A stretch of DNA of 64,000 nucleotides from Paractinoplanes rishiriensis (lineage in GTDB: Bacteria; Actinomycetota; Actinomycetes; Mycobacteriales; Micromonosporaceae), in the NCBI RefSeq assembly GCF_016862375.1, contig NZ_BOMV01000076.1:120522-184521 (forward strand), read 5' to 3'. Below, one piece after another: positions 7,480 through 15,371 of the stretch (position 1 is its first letter; every line of letters begins with the position of its first letter). Made by a program: the position numbers and the translations under genes. The notes beneath the pieces are model-generated. The model was not told the origin of the DNA. It ran no database searches and saw only the letters and a program-made list of their open reading frames with translations.

Positions 7480-8040
7480 GTGAACCACGGCGAGCGACAA
7501 CTGCAGGATCGGCTCGGCACGCGCGAGCGGGCCGACGCGTTCCATGCGCGACAGACCCTCGACCACCTGAACGACACCATGCAGGGCTTCATCGCGCGGC
7601 AGGAGATGATGTTCCTGGCCACCGCCGACGCGAGCGGCGACTGCGACAACACCTTCCGGGCCGGGCCGCCCGGATTCGTCCGGGTGCTCGACCACGAGCA
7701 CCTCAGCTGGCCCGAGTACCGCGGCAACGGCGTCCTGGCCAGCCTCGGCAACATCACCGAGAACGCCCACGTCGGCCTGCTCTTCGTCGACTTCCAGGAC
7801 GTCATCGGGCTGCACGTGAACGCCACCGCGGAAATCGTCGAGGACCCCGACCAGCAACCGGACGCGCCGCCCGGCCTGCGCGCCCGCCTGTGGGTCGTCG
7901 CGCGCGTGCAGGAGGCGTACATCCATTGCGCCAAGCACATCCCGCACCTGGTGAAAGTCGCCCGGCAGGGCGGTTCCAAGAAGAGCGAATACTTCATCCC
8001 CGGCGCGCCCGGAGTGGCGTCGCCGCAACCGGCGCACTGA
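7480..8040 (+). CDS. Pyridoxamine 5'-phosphate oxidase family flavoprotein
   Basis: The 186-residue protein starts at GTG with GAGAGG nearby. From about residue 38 it has the split-barrel pattern of the PPOX/FMN-binding class (FIARQEMMFLATADASGDCDNTFRAG, then VLDHEHLSWPEYRGNGVLASLGNI and VGLLFVDF). These residues are typical of the subgroup that reduces small substrates with FMN or F420 rather than making pyridoxal phosphate. The N-terminal 30 residues are a charged helix (ERADAFHARQTLDHLN). It stands alone; the actual substrate is unknown. Confidence 0.8.
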   Translation: MNHGERQLQDRLGTRERADAFHARQTLDHLNDTMQGFIARQEMMFLATADASGDCDNTFRAGPPGFVRVLDHEHLSWPEYRGNGVLASLGNITENAHVGLLFVDFQDVIGLHVNATAEIVEDPDQQPDAPPGLRARLWVVARVQEAYIHCAKHIPHLVKVARQGGSKKSEYFIPGAPGVASPQPAH

Positions 8041-8179
8041 GAAAAAGTTCAGGTCCGGACCGCAGCAATCCATCGTGAGACGGCCGTCTCAGCATCGTGA
8101 ACAGGCTCGAACCGGTTTCTGGGCGCCGGGGTACTCGTCGGTACCAGTCGGCCGGTGGCCGATTTCCGAGCAGAGGCGG

Positions 8180-9124
8180 ATGGGGATGCCGAGAAGACGA
8201 ATCGGGTCGAGAAGGAGAAGCGCGGGACGGTCGCGGCGGTATCTGGCGATCGGGATCAGCGTGGCCGTGGTGGCGGTGGGCGCCGTCGTGATGCCAAGTG
8301 CGTTCGCGGGCACGCTGCCGGGTTTCGGGCCTCGGGCGGCGGGCGGCGGGTTCGCCGGCGGCGGTCTGGGTGGGCCTCGGGACGGCTCGTTCCTCGAGCG
8401 CCTCCGTGAGCGCCGGGCACAGAACGGCGCGGACGGCGGCGCGGGGCAGGGTAACGGTGCTGGGCAGGGCAACGGTGCTGGGCAGGGCAACGGTGCTGGG
8501 CAGGGCAACGGTGCTGGGCAGGGCGACGGCGGGGCGGGTCAGGGCAACGGCGGTGGACAGAATGCGGCCGGCTGCCCGGACGTGGAGCTCGTGTTCGCGC
8601 GCGGCACCGGTGAACCGCAAGGGCTCGGCATCGTGGGACGGCCCCTTGCCCAGGCGCTCGCCGATGAGCTGCCGGACCGGACCGTCGAGTCGTTCGCCGT
8701 GGTCTATGCGGCCGCGTCGAACCAGCGCAGCGCCGGCCCGGGGGCCACCAACATGAGCCAGCACATCCAGGAAGTGGCTCAGGATTGTCCGAACACGCAG
8801 TTTGTGATCGGTGGTTATTCGCAGGGCGCGAGCGTCACCGACATCGCGATCGGGATCGAGAACGCCGGCACGCCCGGCGCGGCGATTCCGGCCGAGTTGG
8901 AGTCGCGGGTTGCGGCCGTGGTCGTGTACGGCAATCCGCTCGGGCTGCGGCGGCAGACGATCGCCCAGGCCAACCCGGATTTCGCGGGCCGGGCCATCGA
9001 GTTCTGCAACAACGGCGACCCGGTCTGCGGAGGCGGGAACAACTTCGCGGCGCACCTCGCCTACGCCCGCAACGGCACCGTGCAGGACGGCGCCCAGTTC
9101 GCCGCCCAGCAACTAGGCGGCTGA
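8180..9124 (+). CDS. Secreted cutinase family serine esterase
   Basis: The open frame runs upstream, but ATG 8180 (or ATG 8186) opens a very basic N-terminus and one hydrophobic helix (YLAIGISVAVVAVGAVVM) ending in an Ala-x-Ala-like site. A Gly/Asn/Gln-rich linker with four 18-base DNA repeats connects to a cutinase domain over about the last 180 residues: VELVFARGTGEP (oxyanion strand), GGYSQGA with the nucleophile Ser, CNNGDPVC with the catalytic Asp between two Cys, and HLAY with the His. It should hydrolyse cutin-like or other esters outside the cell. It stands alone between a PPOX gene and a convergent gene. Confidence 0.88.
   Translation: MGMPRRRIGSRRRSAGRSRRYLAIGISVAVVAVGAVVMPSAFAGTLPGFGPRAAGGGFAGGGLGGPRDGSFLERLRERRAQNGADGGAGQGNGAGQGNGAGQGNGAGQGNGAGQGDGGAGQGNGGGQNAAGCPDVELVFARGTGEPQGLGIVGRPLAQALADELPDRTVESFAVVYAAASNQRSAGPGATNMSQHIQEVAQDCPNTQFVIGGYSQGASVTDIAIGIENAGTPGAAIPAELESRVAAVVVYGNPLGLRRQTIAQANPDFAGRAIEFCNNGDPVCGGGNNFAAHLAYARNGTVQDGAQFAAQQLGG
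8456..8527 (+). repeat. Four 18-base tandem repeats in the cutinase linker
   Basis: The unit GGTGCTGGGCAGGGCAAC occurs four times in a row, the last copy with a single A-to-G change (AAC to GAC). Each encodes Gly-Ala-Gly-Gln-Gly-Asn in the flexible linker. The copies are nearly identical, which suggests recent slippage or recombination. Confidence 0.9.
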
Positions 9125-9188
9125 CCACCAGGCCAGAAGGCCGCCCACAGCCGGTTCGCGCCGCCACGCGAGCCGGCGTCCACCCGAT

Positions 9189-10049
9189 CTAGCCCAGCAG
9201 GGCGCGGGTGACGTCGTCCCGATTCAGCGCCGTGACGCACCAGGCGAAATGACCGTCCTTGCCGTCCGCGCTGTACGCGTTCGCCGTGATCAGGGAGTAG
9301 GCCGCGCGGTAGACCAGCAGCGTGCGGGGGGCGTAGCCGAACCGTTCCGACATCCGGGCCAGCAGGCGCCGCTCCGTCGCCAGCGCCTCCGGCCCGTACA
9401 TGTCAAAGATCGCGGCCGTGACCGCCGCGTCGAAGGCCGGATCCCCCTCGGTGGTCAGGAAACCCCAGTCCAGCACGGCGCTCGGCCGCCCCGCGGCGCC
9501 GACCAGGACATTCGCCGGGAACAGGTCGCCGTGCACCACCGATCGGCGGCCGGTGTCCACCTCGGGCAGGCGCTCCAGCAGCGCCGCGGCCTTGGCCTCC
9601 AGGTTGCCGACCGCGTCGTTCAGCACGGGCCGGAACTGCTCCAACCGGTCGGCCGCCACCCGCGCCAGCGCCACCGGGAAGGCCTCCCCGGGATGGTGCA
9701 GCGGCGTTTCCCCGCCGAGCACCGCGAGTTCCCGGGCCGGTGCGAGCTCACCCACGGCGGCGAGTTCGGCCAGGATGCCGACGACCACGTCGAGCGGCGC
9801 GTCGGCCGGCAGTGTCGAGCCGGGCAGCCGCCGCTCGACCGTGACCACCTGGCCGCCGACCACCGAGATCTCGGCGATGTGCGGCACCGCGAAACTCAAC
9901 GCCTTCGCGGCCAGCGCCTCGTAGAAGGCCGCCGTCCGGCGCAGCGCCGGCACCGAGCCGGCGAACCACACCTTCCGCACCCAGGACTCGTCGATCTCGT
10001 AGACGGCGCCCTCCATGCCCTGGCCGAGCAGTTTTGGCTCAGCGGACAT
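9189..10049 (-). CDS. Aminoglycoside phosphotransferase (APH)-like small-molecule kinase
   Basis: The 286-residue protein has the protein-kinase-like APH fold: a glycine-containing N-lobe (LLGQGMEGAVYEID, about 7-20), a Lys in VRKVWF, the catalytic loop VVHGDLFPANVLV (about 188-200) and the metal-binding LDWGF. Such enzymes phosphorylate aminoglycosides, sugars or other hydroxylated metabolites; the substrate here is unknown. The gene starts inside the end of the GH43 gene (11-base overlap), so the two are co-transcribed. The kinase may act on something made or taken up with arabinan degradation rather than on an antibiotic. Confidence 0.85.
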   Translation of the reverse strand: MSAEPKLLGQGMEGAVYEIDESWVRKVWFAGSVPALRRTAAFYEALAAKALSFAVPHIAEISVVGGQVVTVERRLPGSTLPADAPLDVVVGILAELAAVGELAPARELAVLGGETPLHHPGEAFPVALARVAADRLEQFRPVLNDAVGNLEAKAAALLERLPEVDTGRRSVVHGDLFPANVLVGAAGRPSAVLDWGFLTTEGDPAFDAAVTAAIFDMYGPEALATERRLLARMSERFGYAPRTLLVYRAAYSLITANAYSADGKDGHFAWCVTALNRDDVTRALLG

Positions 10050-11016
10050 ACGGCCAGCCCTCGGCGTCGTAGCCGAGCAGGTTGATGCCCATCACGGCCG
10101 CGTTGTTGTCGGCGTAGTAGTGGTAGACCAGCACGTCGCCGTCGTCGTCGGCCAGCACCGCGGGATGGCCGGGGCCGTGGATGCTGCCGTGGCCGGCCAG
10201 GATCTCGGTGCCGCCGCCCGCCGCCATGTCCGTGCCCTTCCGGTCGACGAACGGGCCGGTGGGGCTGGTGGAGCGCCCGACCATGACCCGGTACGTGCTC
10301 GACGCTCCCTCGCAGCATTTGTCGAAGGCCACATACAGGTAGTAATACGTGCCGTGCTGGAACAGGAATGGCGCCTCGATCGCGCCGCCGCCGCGACCGG
10401 CGATGTTGCGCATCGTGGTATCGAGCCGCTTACCCGTTTTCGGGTCGAGTTCGACCTCCTGGATGCCCGACCAGAACGAGCCGAAGGTGAGCCACCAGCG
10501 CCCGGTGCCGTCGACGAACAGGTTGGGGTCGATGGCGTTGAAGTTGTCCGAGGACTGCGATTCGAGGACCAGCCCGAGGTTCTTCCAGCTGCCCGGTTCG
10601 CCGGTGGTGCTGGTGGCCAGGAAGATCGCCGAATTGTTGGAGCCGAACGTCGACGCCGAGTAGAACAGCCAGTATTTGCCGTCGCGGTAGGTCAGGTCCG
10701 GCGCCCACAGGCTCGGGCTGCCCTTGGTGTATTTCGAGGTCCACGGCGCGCCGTCCGGAAAGGCAGCGCCTGCCTCCTCGTACGTGATCCGGTCCTTGGA
10801 CTTTTTCAAAGCGACATTATTGCCGGTGTACGCGACCAGATAGGTCTTGTCCGGCCGCTTGACGATCGCCGGGTCGTGTGCCAGGAAAACGCCGTCCAGT
10901 TCGATCGGCGCGGGGTAGGTGGGCGTCGGTTCCGGGGCCGGGTCCTCGTCCTTCGCGGCGCAGCCGGCGACCAGGGCGATGACCAGCAGGGCGGCCAGGC
11001 CGGAACGTTTCGTCAT
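10039..11016 (-). CDS. GH43 arabinan endo-1,5-alpha-L-arabinosidase, lipoprotein
   Basis: From the ATG at 11016 the 325-residue product has a lipoprotein signal (LVIALVAGC, Cys about residue 18) and a GH43 five-bladed propeller. The three catalytic acids are visible: Asp in FLAHDPAIV (general base), Asp in FNAIDPNLF (pKa modulator) and Glu in GGGAIEAPFL (general acid). It should cut alpha-1,5-arabinan while anchored to the outer face of the membrane. There is no Shine-Dalgarno; instead a palindrome lies 7 bases before the start. It overlaps the downstream phosphotransferase gene. Confidence 0.9.
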   Translation of the reverse strand: MTKRSGLAALLVIALVAGCAAKDEDPAPEPTPTYPAPIELDGVFLAHDPAIVKRPDKTYLVAYTGNNVALKKSKDRITYEEAGAAFPDGAPWTSKYTKGSPSLWAPDLTYRDGKYWLFYSASTFGSNNSAIFLATSTTGEPGSWKNLGLVLESQSSDNFNAIDPNLFVDGTGRWWLTFGSFWSGIQEVELDPKTGKRLDTTMRNIAGRGGGAIEAPFLFQHGTYYYLYVAFDKCCEGASSTYRVMVGRSTSPTGPFVDRKGTDMAAGGGTEILAGHGSIHGPGHPAVLADDDGDVLVYHYYADNNAAVMGINLLGYDAEGWPYVR

Positions 11017-11023
11017 GGGCGGA

Positions 11024-11041
11024 GATGTTAGCGGTAACATC
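11024..11041. promoter_or_regulatory. Operator-like palindrome before the GH43 gene
   Basis: Perfect 7-base arms GATGTTA and TAACATC flank GCGG. The site lies between the kinase gene's stop and the GH43 start codon, only 7 bases from the ATG. ATGTTA..TAACAT dyads with a central CG are typical of LacI-family sugar repressors in actinomycetes, so arabinan-derived induction is a reasonable inference. Confidence 0.6.
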
Positions 11042-11055
11042 GATCGTCACCAAAC

Positions 11056-12738
11056 TCAGCCGGCACGAACCTCCAGGTCGGCGAAGGAAACCTCGGCCAA
11101 CTCGGTGGGACTGGTGTTGGTGACACCGAGTTGGATGCGGCCCGAGAAGATCTCCGGGTCGGCGACGGCGGCCTGGAGAGTGTCGGTGCCGTCGATGGCG
11201 ACCGTGGCGTGTTCGCTGGCTATCTCGATCGAGATCCAGTGCGGGCTGCCCGGCTGGAGCGCGTCCGACGAGATACGGCCGATCGAGGTCAGCAGGGCGC
11301 CGTCCAGTTCCTCGAGTTCCACCTGGTGGGTGCAGGCGGTTAGCTGGTATCCGCGGTGGCCGTGGAAGCGGAACCAGACCATCGCACAGGTGCCCTCGTG
11401 GGCCAGGTTGACCCGGACCTTGATCAGCTGGTCGTGGGCGAACACGTCGTCCGGCCCGGGGCACTGGTAGGTCGAGCGCGGCTTGGACGAGGCGCGCAAC
11501 TGGCCGTACCGGAAGGTGCAGCGGCCGTTCGCGGCGGCGCTCTCACCGAACCGGCCGGGCGCCCGCAGCGGGTCGAAGAAGGCCGGCCCGCGCAGCCGCG
11601 GCTCCGGGTCGGCGGACGTGGCCGGCGCGACCTTGGCCTGCGCGTCGGCCGGTGCGGCCGGCGGCTCACCGTCGTTGGTGGTGCGGGCGTACGCGACGGT
11701 CGCCGCGGTCACCGACGCCACCATGAGCGCGCCGATCACCAGGTTGAGCCGCCGCGCGGTGATCCCGGCGAAGCGGCGGCGGCGCGGCTTGCGTTCGATC
11801 CGGACGGTCGGCGGGGCCGGCCGGGGCACCTCGGTGGCCACCGGGTCGACCAGTTCACGCAGGTCGAACCGGGCACTGCCGGCCCGGCTGGCGGCCGGCA
11901 GCGGCTGATCGGGGTCGGGGCGGCCGACCGTGAGCAGCTCCTGGAGCAGTTCGTTGGCGGTGGGCCGCTCGTTCGGGTCCTTGGACAGCGCGCGGCCCAC
12001 CAGACCGGTCAGCGCCGGCGGTAGGCCGCGCAGGTCGGGCGGCTTGGTGAGGATCAGGGCGGCGGTCTGCATCGGGGTGTCGCCGTTGAACGGGATGCGC
12101 CCGGTGCCGGCGAACGCGATCACCGCGCCCCAGGCGAAGATGTCGGCCGCCGGGGTGGCCGGGCCGAGGCTGGAGTCGAGGCGTTCCGGGGCCATGTAGT
12201 CGACGGTGCCCATGAAGTGGCCGGTGCGGGTGTGTCCGCGGGTCGTCTCGAGGGCGCGGGCCAGCCCGAAGTCGATCACCTTGGGCAGGCCGAGCGAGAG
12301 CAGGACGTTGCGCGGTTTCAGGTCGCGGTGGATGACGCCGGCGCCGTGGATCGCGGTGAGCGCGGTGGCCACCCCGACCGCCACGCTGTGCAGGTCGCCG
12401 GCCGACATCGGGCCCTGCTCCTCGACCACTTCCTGCAGGCTCGGCCCGGCCACGTACTCGACGACGAGGTAGGGCGTCTCGTTGTCCGGGTCGGCGTCGA
12501 GCACCGCGGCGGTGCAGAACGTGGGCACCTCGCGGACCCGGTTCACCTCGCTGCGGAAGCGCGCGCGGAATTCGGCGTTGTCCGCGAACTCGGGCCGGAT
12601 GACCTTGACCGCGACCGGCTGGCCGGCGGCGTCCCGGCCCAGGAAGACGGTTCCCATGCCGCCCTCGCCCAGCCGAGCGAGCAGTCGGTAGTCGCCGAGC
12701 CGCCGCGGGTCCCCGGGCCTCAGGGGCCAACTGGGCAT
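11056..12738 (-). CDS. Transmembrane serine/threonine protein kinase with extracellular sensor
   Basis: From the ATG at 12738 the product has 560 residues. The PknB-type kinase domain (15-270) is complete: glycine loop LGEGGMGTVFLG, catalytic Lys45, HRDLKPRN at 137-144 and IDFGLAR. A Pro-rich and basic stretch leads to one membrane helix (LVIGALMVASVTAATVAYA, about 335-355). Outside is a region of about 180 residues with Cys residues and beta strands (TYQCPGPDDVF, CAMVWFRFHGHRGYQLTAC, WISIEIASEHATVAIDGTD), resembling a LamG/concanavalin-like carbohydrate-binding fold. That suggests sensing of an extracellular glycan. The start codon is directly preceded by a 14-base palindrome. Confidence 0.93.
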   Translation of the reverse strand: MPSWPLRPGDPRRLGDYRLLARLGEGGMGTVFLGRDAAGQPVAVKVIRPEFADNAEFRARFRSEVNRVREVPTFCTAAVLDADPDNETPYLVVEYVAGPSLQEVVEEQGPMSAGDLHSVAVGVATALTAIHGAGVIHRDLKPRNVLLSLGLPKVIDFGLARALETTRGHTRTGHFMGTVDYMAPERLDSSLGPATPAADIFAWGAVIAFAGTGRIPFNGDTPMQTAALILTKPPDLRGLPPALTGLVGRALSKDPNERPTANELLQELLTVGRPDPDQPLPAASRAGSARFDLRELVDPVATEVPRPAPPTVRIERKPRRRRFAGITARRLNLVIGALMVASVTAATVAYARTTNDGEPPAAPADAQAKVAPATSADPEPRLRGPAFFDPLRAPGRFGESAAANGRCTFRYGQLRASSKPRSTYQCPGPDDVFAHDQLIKVRVNLAHEGTCAMVWFRFHGHRGYQLTACTHQVELEELDGALLTSIGRISSDALQPGSPHWISIEIASEHATVAIDGTDTLQAAVADPEIFSGRIQLGVTNTSPTELAEVSFADLEVRAG

Positions 12739-12752
12739 GTGGAGCGCTCCAC
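12739..12752. promoter_or_regulatory. Perfect palindrome GTGGAGCGCTCCAC abutting the kinase start codon
   Basis: The 14-base palindrome ends right at the ATG of the kinase gene and contains its likely SD (GGAG). Its core GGAGCGCTCC is also the core of the two CebR boxes in the window, but the outer three bases differ on each side, so it may be a weak relative of that operator or a hairpin that hides the ribosome-binding site. Confidence 0.45.
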
Positions 12753-13136
12753 TTTTTCTCGTTAAGACCAATGCACGTGCATCGACACGTGCGACTCGCT
12801 CGAGTTAGGGAGCATACCGATCGCTGTCGGCTAGGACAGGTCACTGATGGTGACGAGTTTCCGACCGAGATCGTCTATCCAGGACCGTAGATTACGGCGT
12901 TCCAGCACTTGACAGCCACAACCCTGCACGATCGTTCAGCTACTCGTAAGTACCGGCAGGTCAACGCCCGGGGGCACGCAGAGTGAGTATGCCAATCGAC
13001 AGCTGTAAACAAACTTGATCCGCATTACCGACGGGTTAGTGATCCTCGTCACAGCGGCGCGCGGTAATTCGGAGGCGCGCCGGCCGGGCAGACGTTAGCG
13101 TACGCGGATCAGGTCCGTTTCGTCCAAGGAGGAGAC
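12753..13136. other. Gene-free divergent upstream region
   Basis: This stretch separates the minus-strand kinase gene from the plus-strand ribosomal-protection gene. It contains a 12-base palindrome ATGCACGTGCAT at 12771-12782 followed by another CACGTG, and several AT-richer patches, but no credible gene. Promoters for both neighbours must lie here; I could not identify a convincing -35/-10 pair. Confidence 0.5.
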
Positions 13137-13247
13137 ATGCGCGGTGGTTTCCCGCTCCGTCCGTTGGAAGCCGTCTCCGCATCGAAGGACCTGACACCTG
13201 GTGAGCTTTCTCAATCTCGGCATCGTGGCGCATGTCGACGCCGGTAA
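13137..13247 (+). CDS. Leader ORF overlapping the start of the ribosomal protection gene
   Basis: ATG 13137 has the best ribosome-binding site nearby (AAGGAGG, 4 bases upstream) and opens a 36-codon frame (MRGGFPLRPLEAVSAS...) that ends at TAA 13247. The resistance gene's GTG at 13201 lies inside this ORF in another frame. Ribosomes loading at the strong site must pass over the second start, a layout suited to translational coupling or drug-induced attenuation, as tet(M)-type genes use leader peptides. That it is translated is inferred. Confidence 0.55.
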   Translation: MRGGFPLRPLEAVSASKDLTPGELSQSRHRGACRRR

Positions 13248-15075
13248 GACCAGCCTGACCGAGCGCCTGCTCTATGCCGGCGGGGTCATCGACACCGTCG
13301 GCAGCGTGGACGCCGGCAGCACCCAGACCGACTCGCTCGAGCTGGAACGCCGCCGCGGCATCACGATCAAGACCGCGGTCGCCTCGTTCCCGGTCGGCGA
13401 CGTCACGGTCAATCTCATCGACACACCCGGCCACCCGGACTTCATCGCCGAGGTGGAACGGGCGCTGCGTGTGCTCGACGGCGCCGTGCTGGTGGTTTCC
13501 GCGGTGGAGGGCGTGCAGGGCCAGACCCGCGTCCTGATGCGCACGCTGCGCCGGTTGCGGGTGCCCACGCTGCTGTTCGTCAACAAGATCGACCGGGCCG
13601 GTGCGCGCGCCGCCGACCTGCTGCACGACCTCGCGACCCGGCTCACCGCGGACATCGTGGCGGTGAGCGAGCCCCGCGGGTTGGGCACGCCGGATGCCAC
13701 GGCTCGCCCGCTCGGCTGCGCCGACGCAAGCTTCGCCGCCCGGCTGGTGGAGATCTCCGAGGACGACGACCTGCTTGCTTCTTTCGTACGCGATGAGCGA
13801 TCCCTCCCGTACCCCCGCATGCGCGAAGCGCTCCGCAAGCGTTGCCGGACCGCCCAGATCCACCCGGTCTACTTCGGTTCGGCGGTGACCGGCGCCGGGG
13901 TGGACGACCTGATGGACGGCCTCGTCGAGCTGCTGCCGACGGCGGCCGGCGACCCGGACGGACCGGTCGGCGGCACGGTGTTCAAGGTGGAGCGCGACCG
14001 GGCCGGCGCGCGGATCGCGGTGGTGCGCATGTTCTCCGGAACCCTGCGGGTGCGCGACCGGACGCCGGCCGGCGTGGTCACCGCGATCGAGGGCGGCACG
14101 GCGCTGAGGGCCGGCCAGATCGGCAAGGTGTACGGGCTGCGTGGGGTGCGGATCGGCGACCCGATCGGCGCGGTGCCGGACGGTTCGGCCTGGCACCTGT
14201 TCGCGCCGCCGACCCTGGCGACCGTGGTGGTGCCGCGGCGCCCGGCGGACCGGCACGCGCTGGCCACCGCGCTGGCCGAACTGGCCGAGCAGGACCCGCT
14301 GATCGGGCTGCGGCAGGACGACCGGCAGGGCGAGCTGTCGGTGTCGCTCTACGGCGAGGTGCAGAAGGAGGTCATCGAGACCACGCTGGCCGAGCAGTAC
14401 GGGGTCGCGGTGGCGTTCCGGGAGACCAGCACCATCCACATCGAGCGGCCGGCCGGTCCCGGCCGCGCCGAGGCGACGCTCGGCAAGGACGGCAACCCGT
14501 ACCTGGCCACCATCGTGCTGGAGGTCGAGCCGGCGCCGGTCGGCTCGGGCGTCACGTTCGAGCTGACGGCGCCGATCGACGGGGTGCCGATCCACGTGTT
14601 CCGCACCGAGGAGTTCTTCCGCGACGCGCTGGCCGCCACGGTGCACCGCACGCTCGCCGAGGGCCCGCACGGCTGGCAGGTGACCGACATCCGGGTACGG
14701 GCGCCGCGCACCGGTTTCGTGTCGCCGGGCACCACCGCGGCCGACTTCCGCAAACTGCTGCCGTCGGTGCTGATGGCGGCGCTGCGCTCGGCCGGCACGG
14801 TGGTGTGCGAGCCGATCCACCGGTTCCGGCTGGACGGGCCGGCCGTGGCGCTGGGCGCGGTGCTCGGCGCGCTGGGCCGGTTCGGCGCGGTGCCGGACGT
14901 GCCCGAGGTGCGCGGCGACCGGTTCCTGGCCGGCGGCCTGATCCCGGTGGCCCGGCTGCGCGAGTTGGAACAGGCGGTGCCGGTGCTGACTCACGGCGAG
15001 GGTCTGCTGGAGAGCGAATTCGATTGTTACCGGCCAACCGAGGGTTATTCACGACCTGCCTGGAGTCGCCGCTAG
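13201..15075 (+). CDS. Tet(M)/Otr(A)-like ribosomal protection GTPase
   Basis: The 624-residue protein is an EF-G-like GTPase: G1 AHVDAGKTSLTERLL (about 10-24), switch region RRGITIKTAV, G3 DTPGHPDF, G4 NKIDRAG, then beta-barrel domain II and EF-G-like domains III-V. Its length (EF-G is about 700, Tet(M)/Otr(A) about 640) and the TFELTAPIDGVPIHVFRTEEF and FVSPGTTAADFRKLLP regions place it with ribosomal protection proteins rather than true EF-G. Such proteins dislodge tetracyclines from the 30S subunit. The GTG start has only AAGGA 11 bases away and sits within the leader ORF. The actual drug specificity is untested. Confidence 0.9.
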   Translation: MSFLNLGIVAHVDAGKTSLTERLLYAGGVIDTVGSVDAGSTQTDSLELERRRGITIKTAVASFPVGDVTVNLIDTPGHPDFIAEVERALRVLDGAVLVVSAVEGVQGQTRVLMRTLRRLRVPTLLFVNKIDRAGARAADLLHDLATRLTADIVAVSEPRGLGTPDATARPLGCADASFAARLVEISEDDDLLASFVRDERSLPYPRMREALRKRCRTAQIHPVYFGSAVTGAGVDDLMDGLVELLPTAAGDPDGPVGGTVFKVERDRAGARIAVVRMFSGTLRVRDRTPAGVVTAIEGGTALRAGQIGKVYGLRGVRIGDPIGAVPDGSAWHLFAPPTLATVVVPRRPADRHALATALAELAEQDPLIGLRQDDRQGELSVSLYGEVQKEVIETTLAEQYGVAVAFRETSTIHIERPAGPGRAEATLGKDGNPYLATIVLEVEPAPVGSGVTFELTAPIDGVPIHVFRTEEFFRDALAATVHRTLAEGPHGWQVTDIRVRAPRTGFVSPGTTAADFRKLLPSVLMAALRSAGTVVCEPIHRFRLDGPAVALGAVLGALGRFGAVPDVPEVRGDRFLAGGLIPVARLRELEQAVPVLTHGEGLLESEFDCYRPTEGYSRPAWSRR

Positions 15076-15140
15076 CGCAAGGTTTGCCGCATGGCCTCCG
15101 CTGTCGTGAATTACCCTCGTCAAAGATCCATTTCGAGCTA

Positions 15141-15162
15141 ATTGATATTGACTCTTATCAAT
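15141..15162. other. Inverted repeat ATTGATA-N8-TATCAAT upstream of the GH6 gene
   Basis: Perfect 7-base arms in an unusually AT-rich patch lie between the resistance gene and the GH6 gene, about 50 bases before the CebR box. It may be a second regulator site or simply part of the promoter region; no -35/-10 pair stands out. Confidence 0.4.
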
Positions 15163-15212
15163 GGTTGCTAAGGATCTTCACGCATGTGACGATATTTACC
15201 GATCACAGATTG

Positions 15213-15226
15213 TGGGAGCGCTCCCA
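15213..15226. promoter_or_regulatory. CebR box TGGGAGCGCTCCCA upstream of the GH6 gene
   Basis: This is the exact 14-base palindrome bound by CebR, the LacI-family cellobiose/cellotriose-responsive repressor of Streptomyces cellulase genes. It lies 145 bases before the GH6 start. An identical box precedes the GH5 cellulase at 37891-37904. No cebR gene is in the window. Confidence 0.8.
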
Positions 15227-15371
15227 ATTCCGCCGTCGTCGAGGTCACCCCCCAGTAGGCAGGGCGACGGCTCAGGTATGGCGCCGCCACGGCGGCGGCG
15301 CACGCTATCCAGCAACCCGCCGGCGTTGGCCCCTGCCTCACCACCGCCGCGGGAGATGGCAAGGAGTACCT

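Noticed and set aside
8456..8527. Repeat array that might be taken for a CRISPR or minisatellite
   Set aside because: Units are contiguous with no spacers and are in frame in the cutinase linker. The arrays at 58207 and 62685 are likewise coding.
9189..10049. Aminoglycoside resistance gene
   Set aside because: Only the general APH fold is seen; the gene overlaps an arabinanase gene and nothing indicates an antibiotic substrate.
13842..15371. Possible fusion of the ribosomal protection gene region with GH6 in one 962-codon frame
   Set aside because: Only the part after 15372 encodes GH6, which has its own signal peptide, SD and CebR box; the earlier part is a shadow of the GTPase gene.
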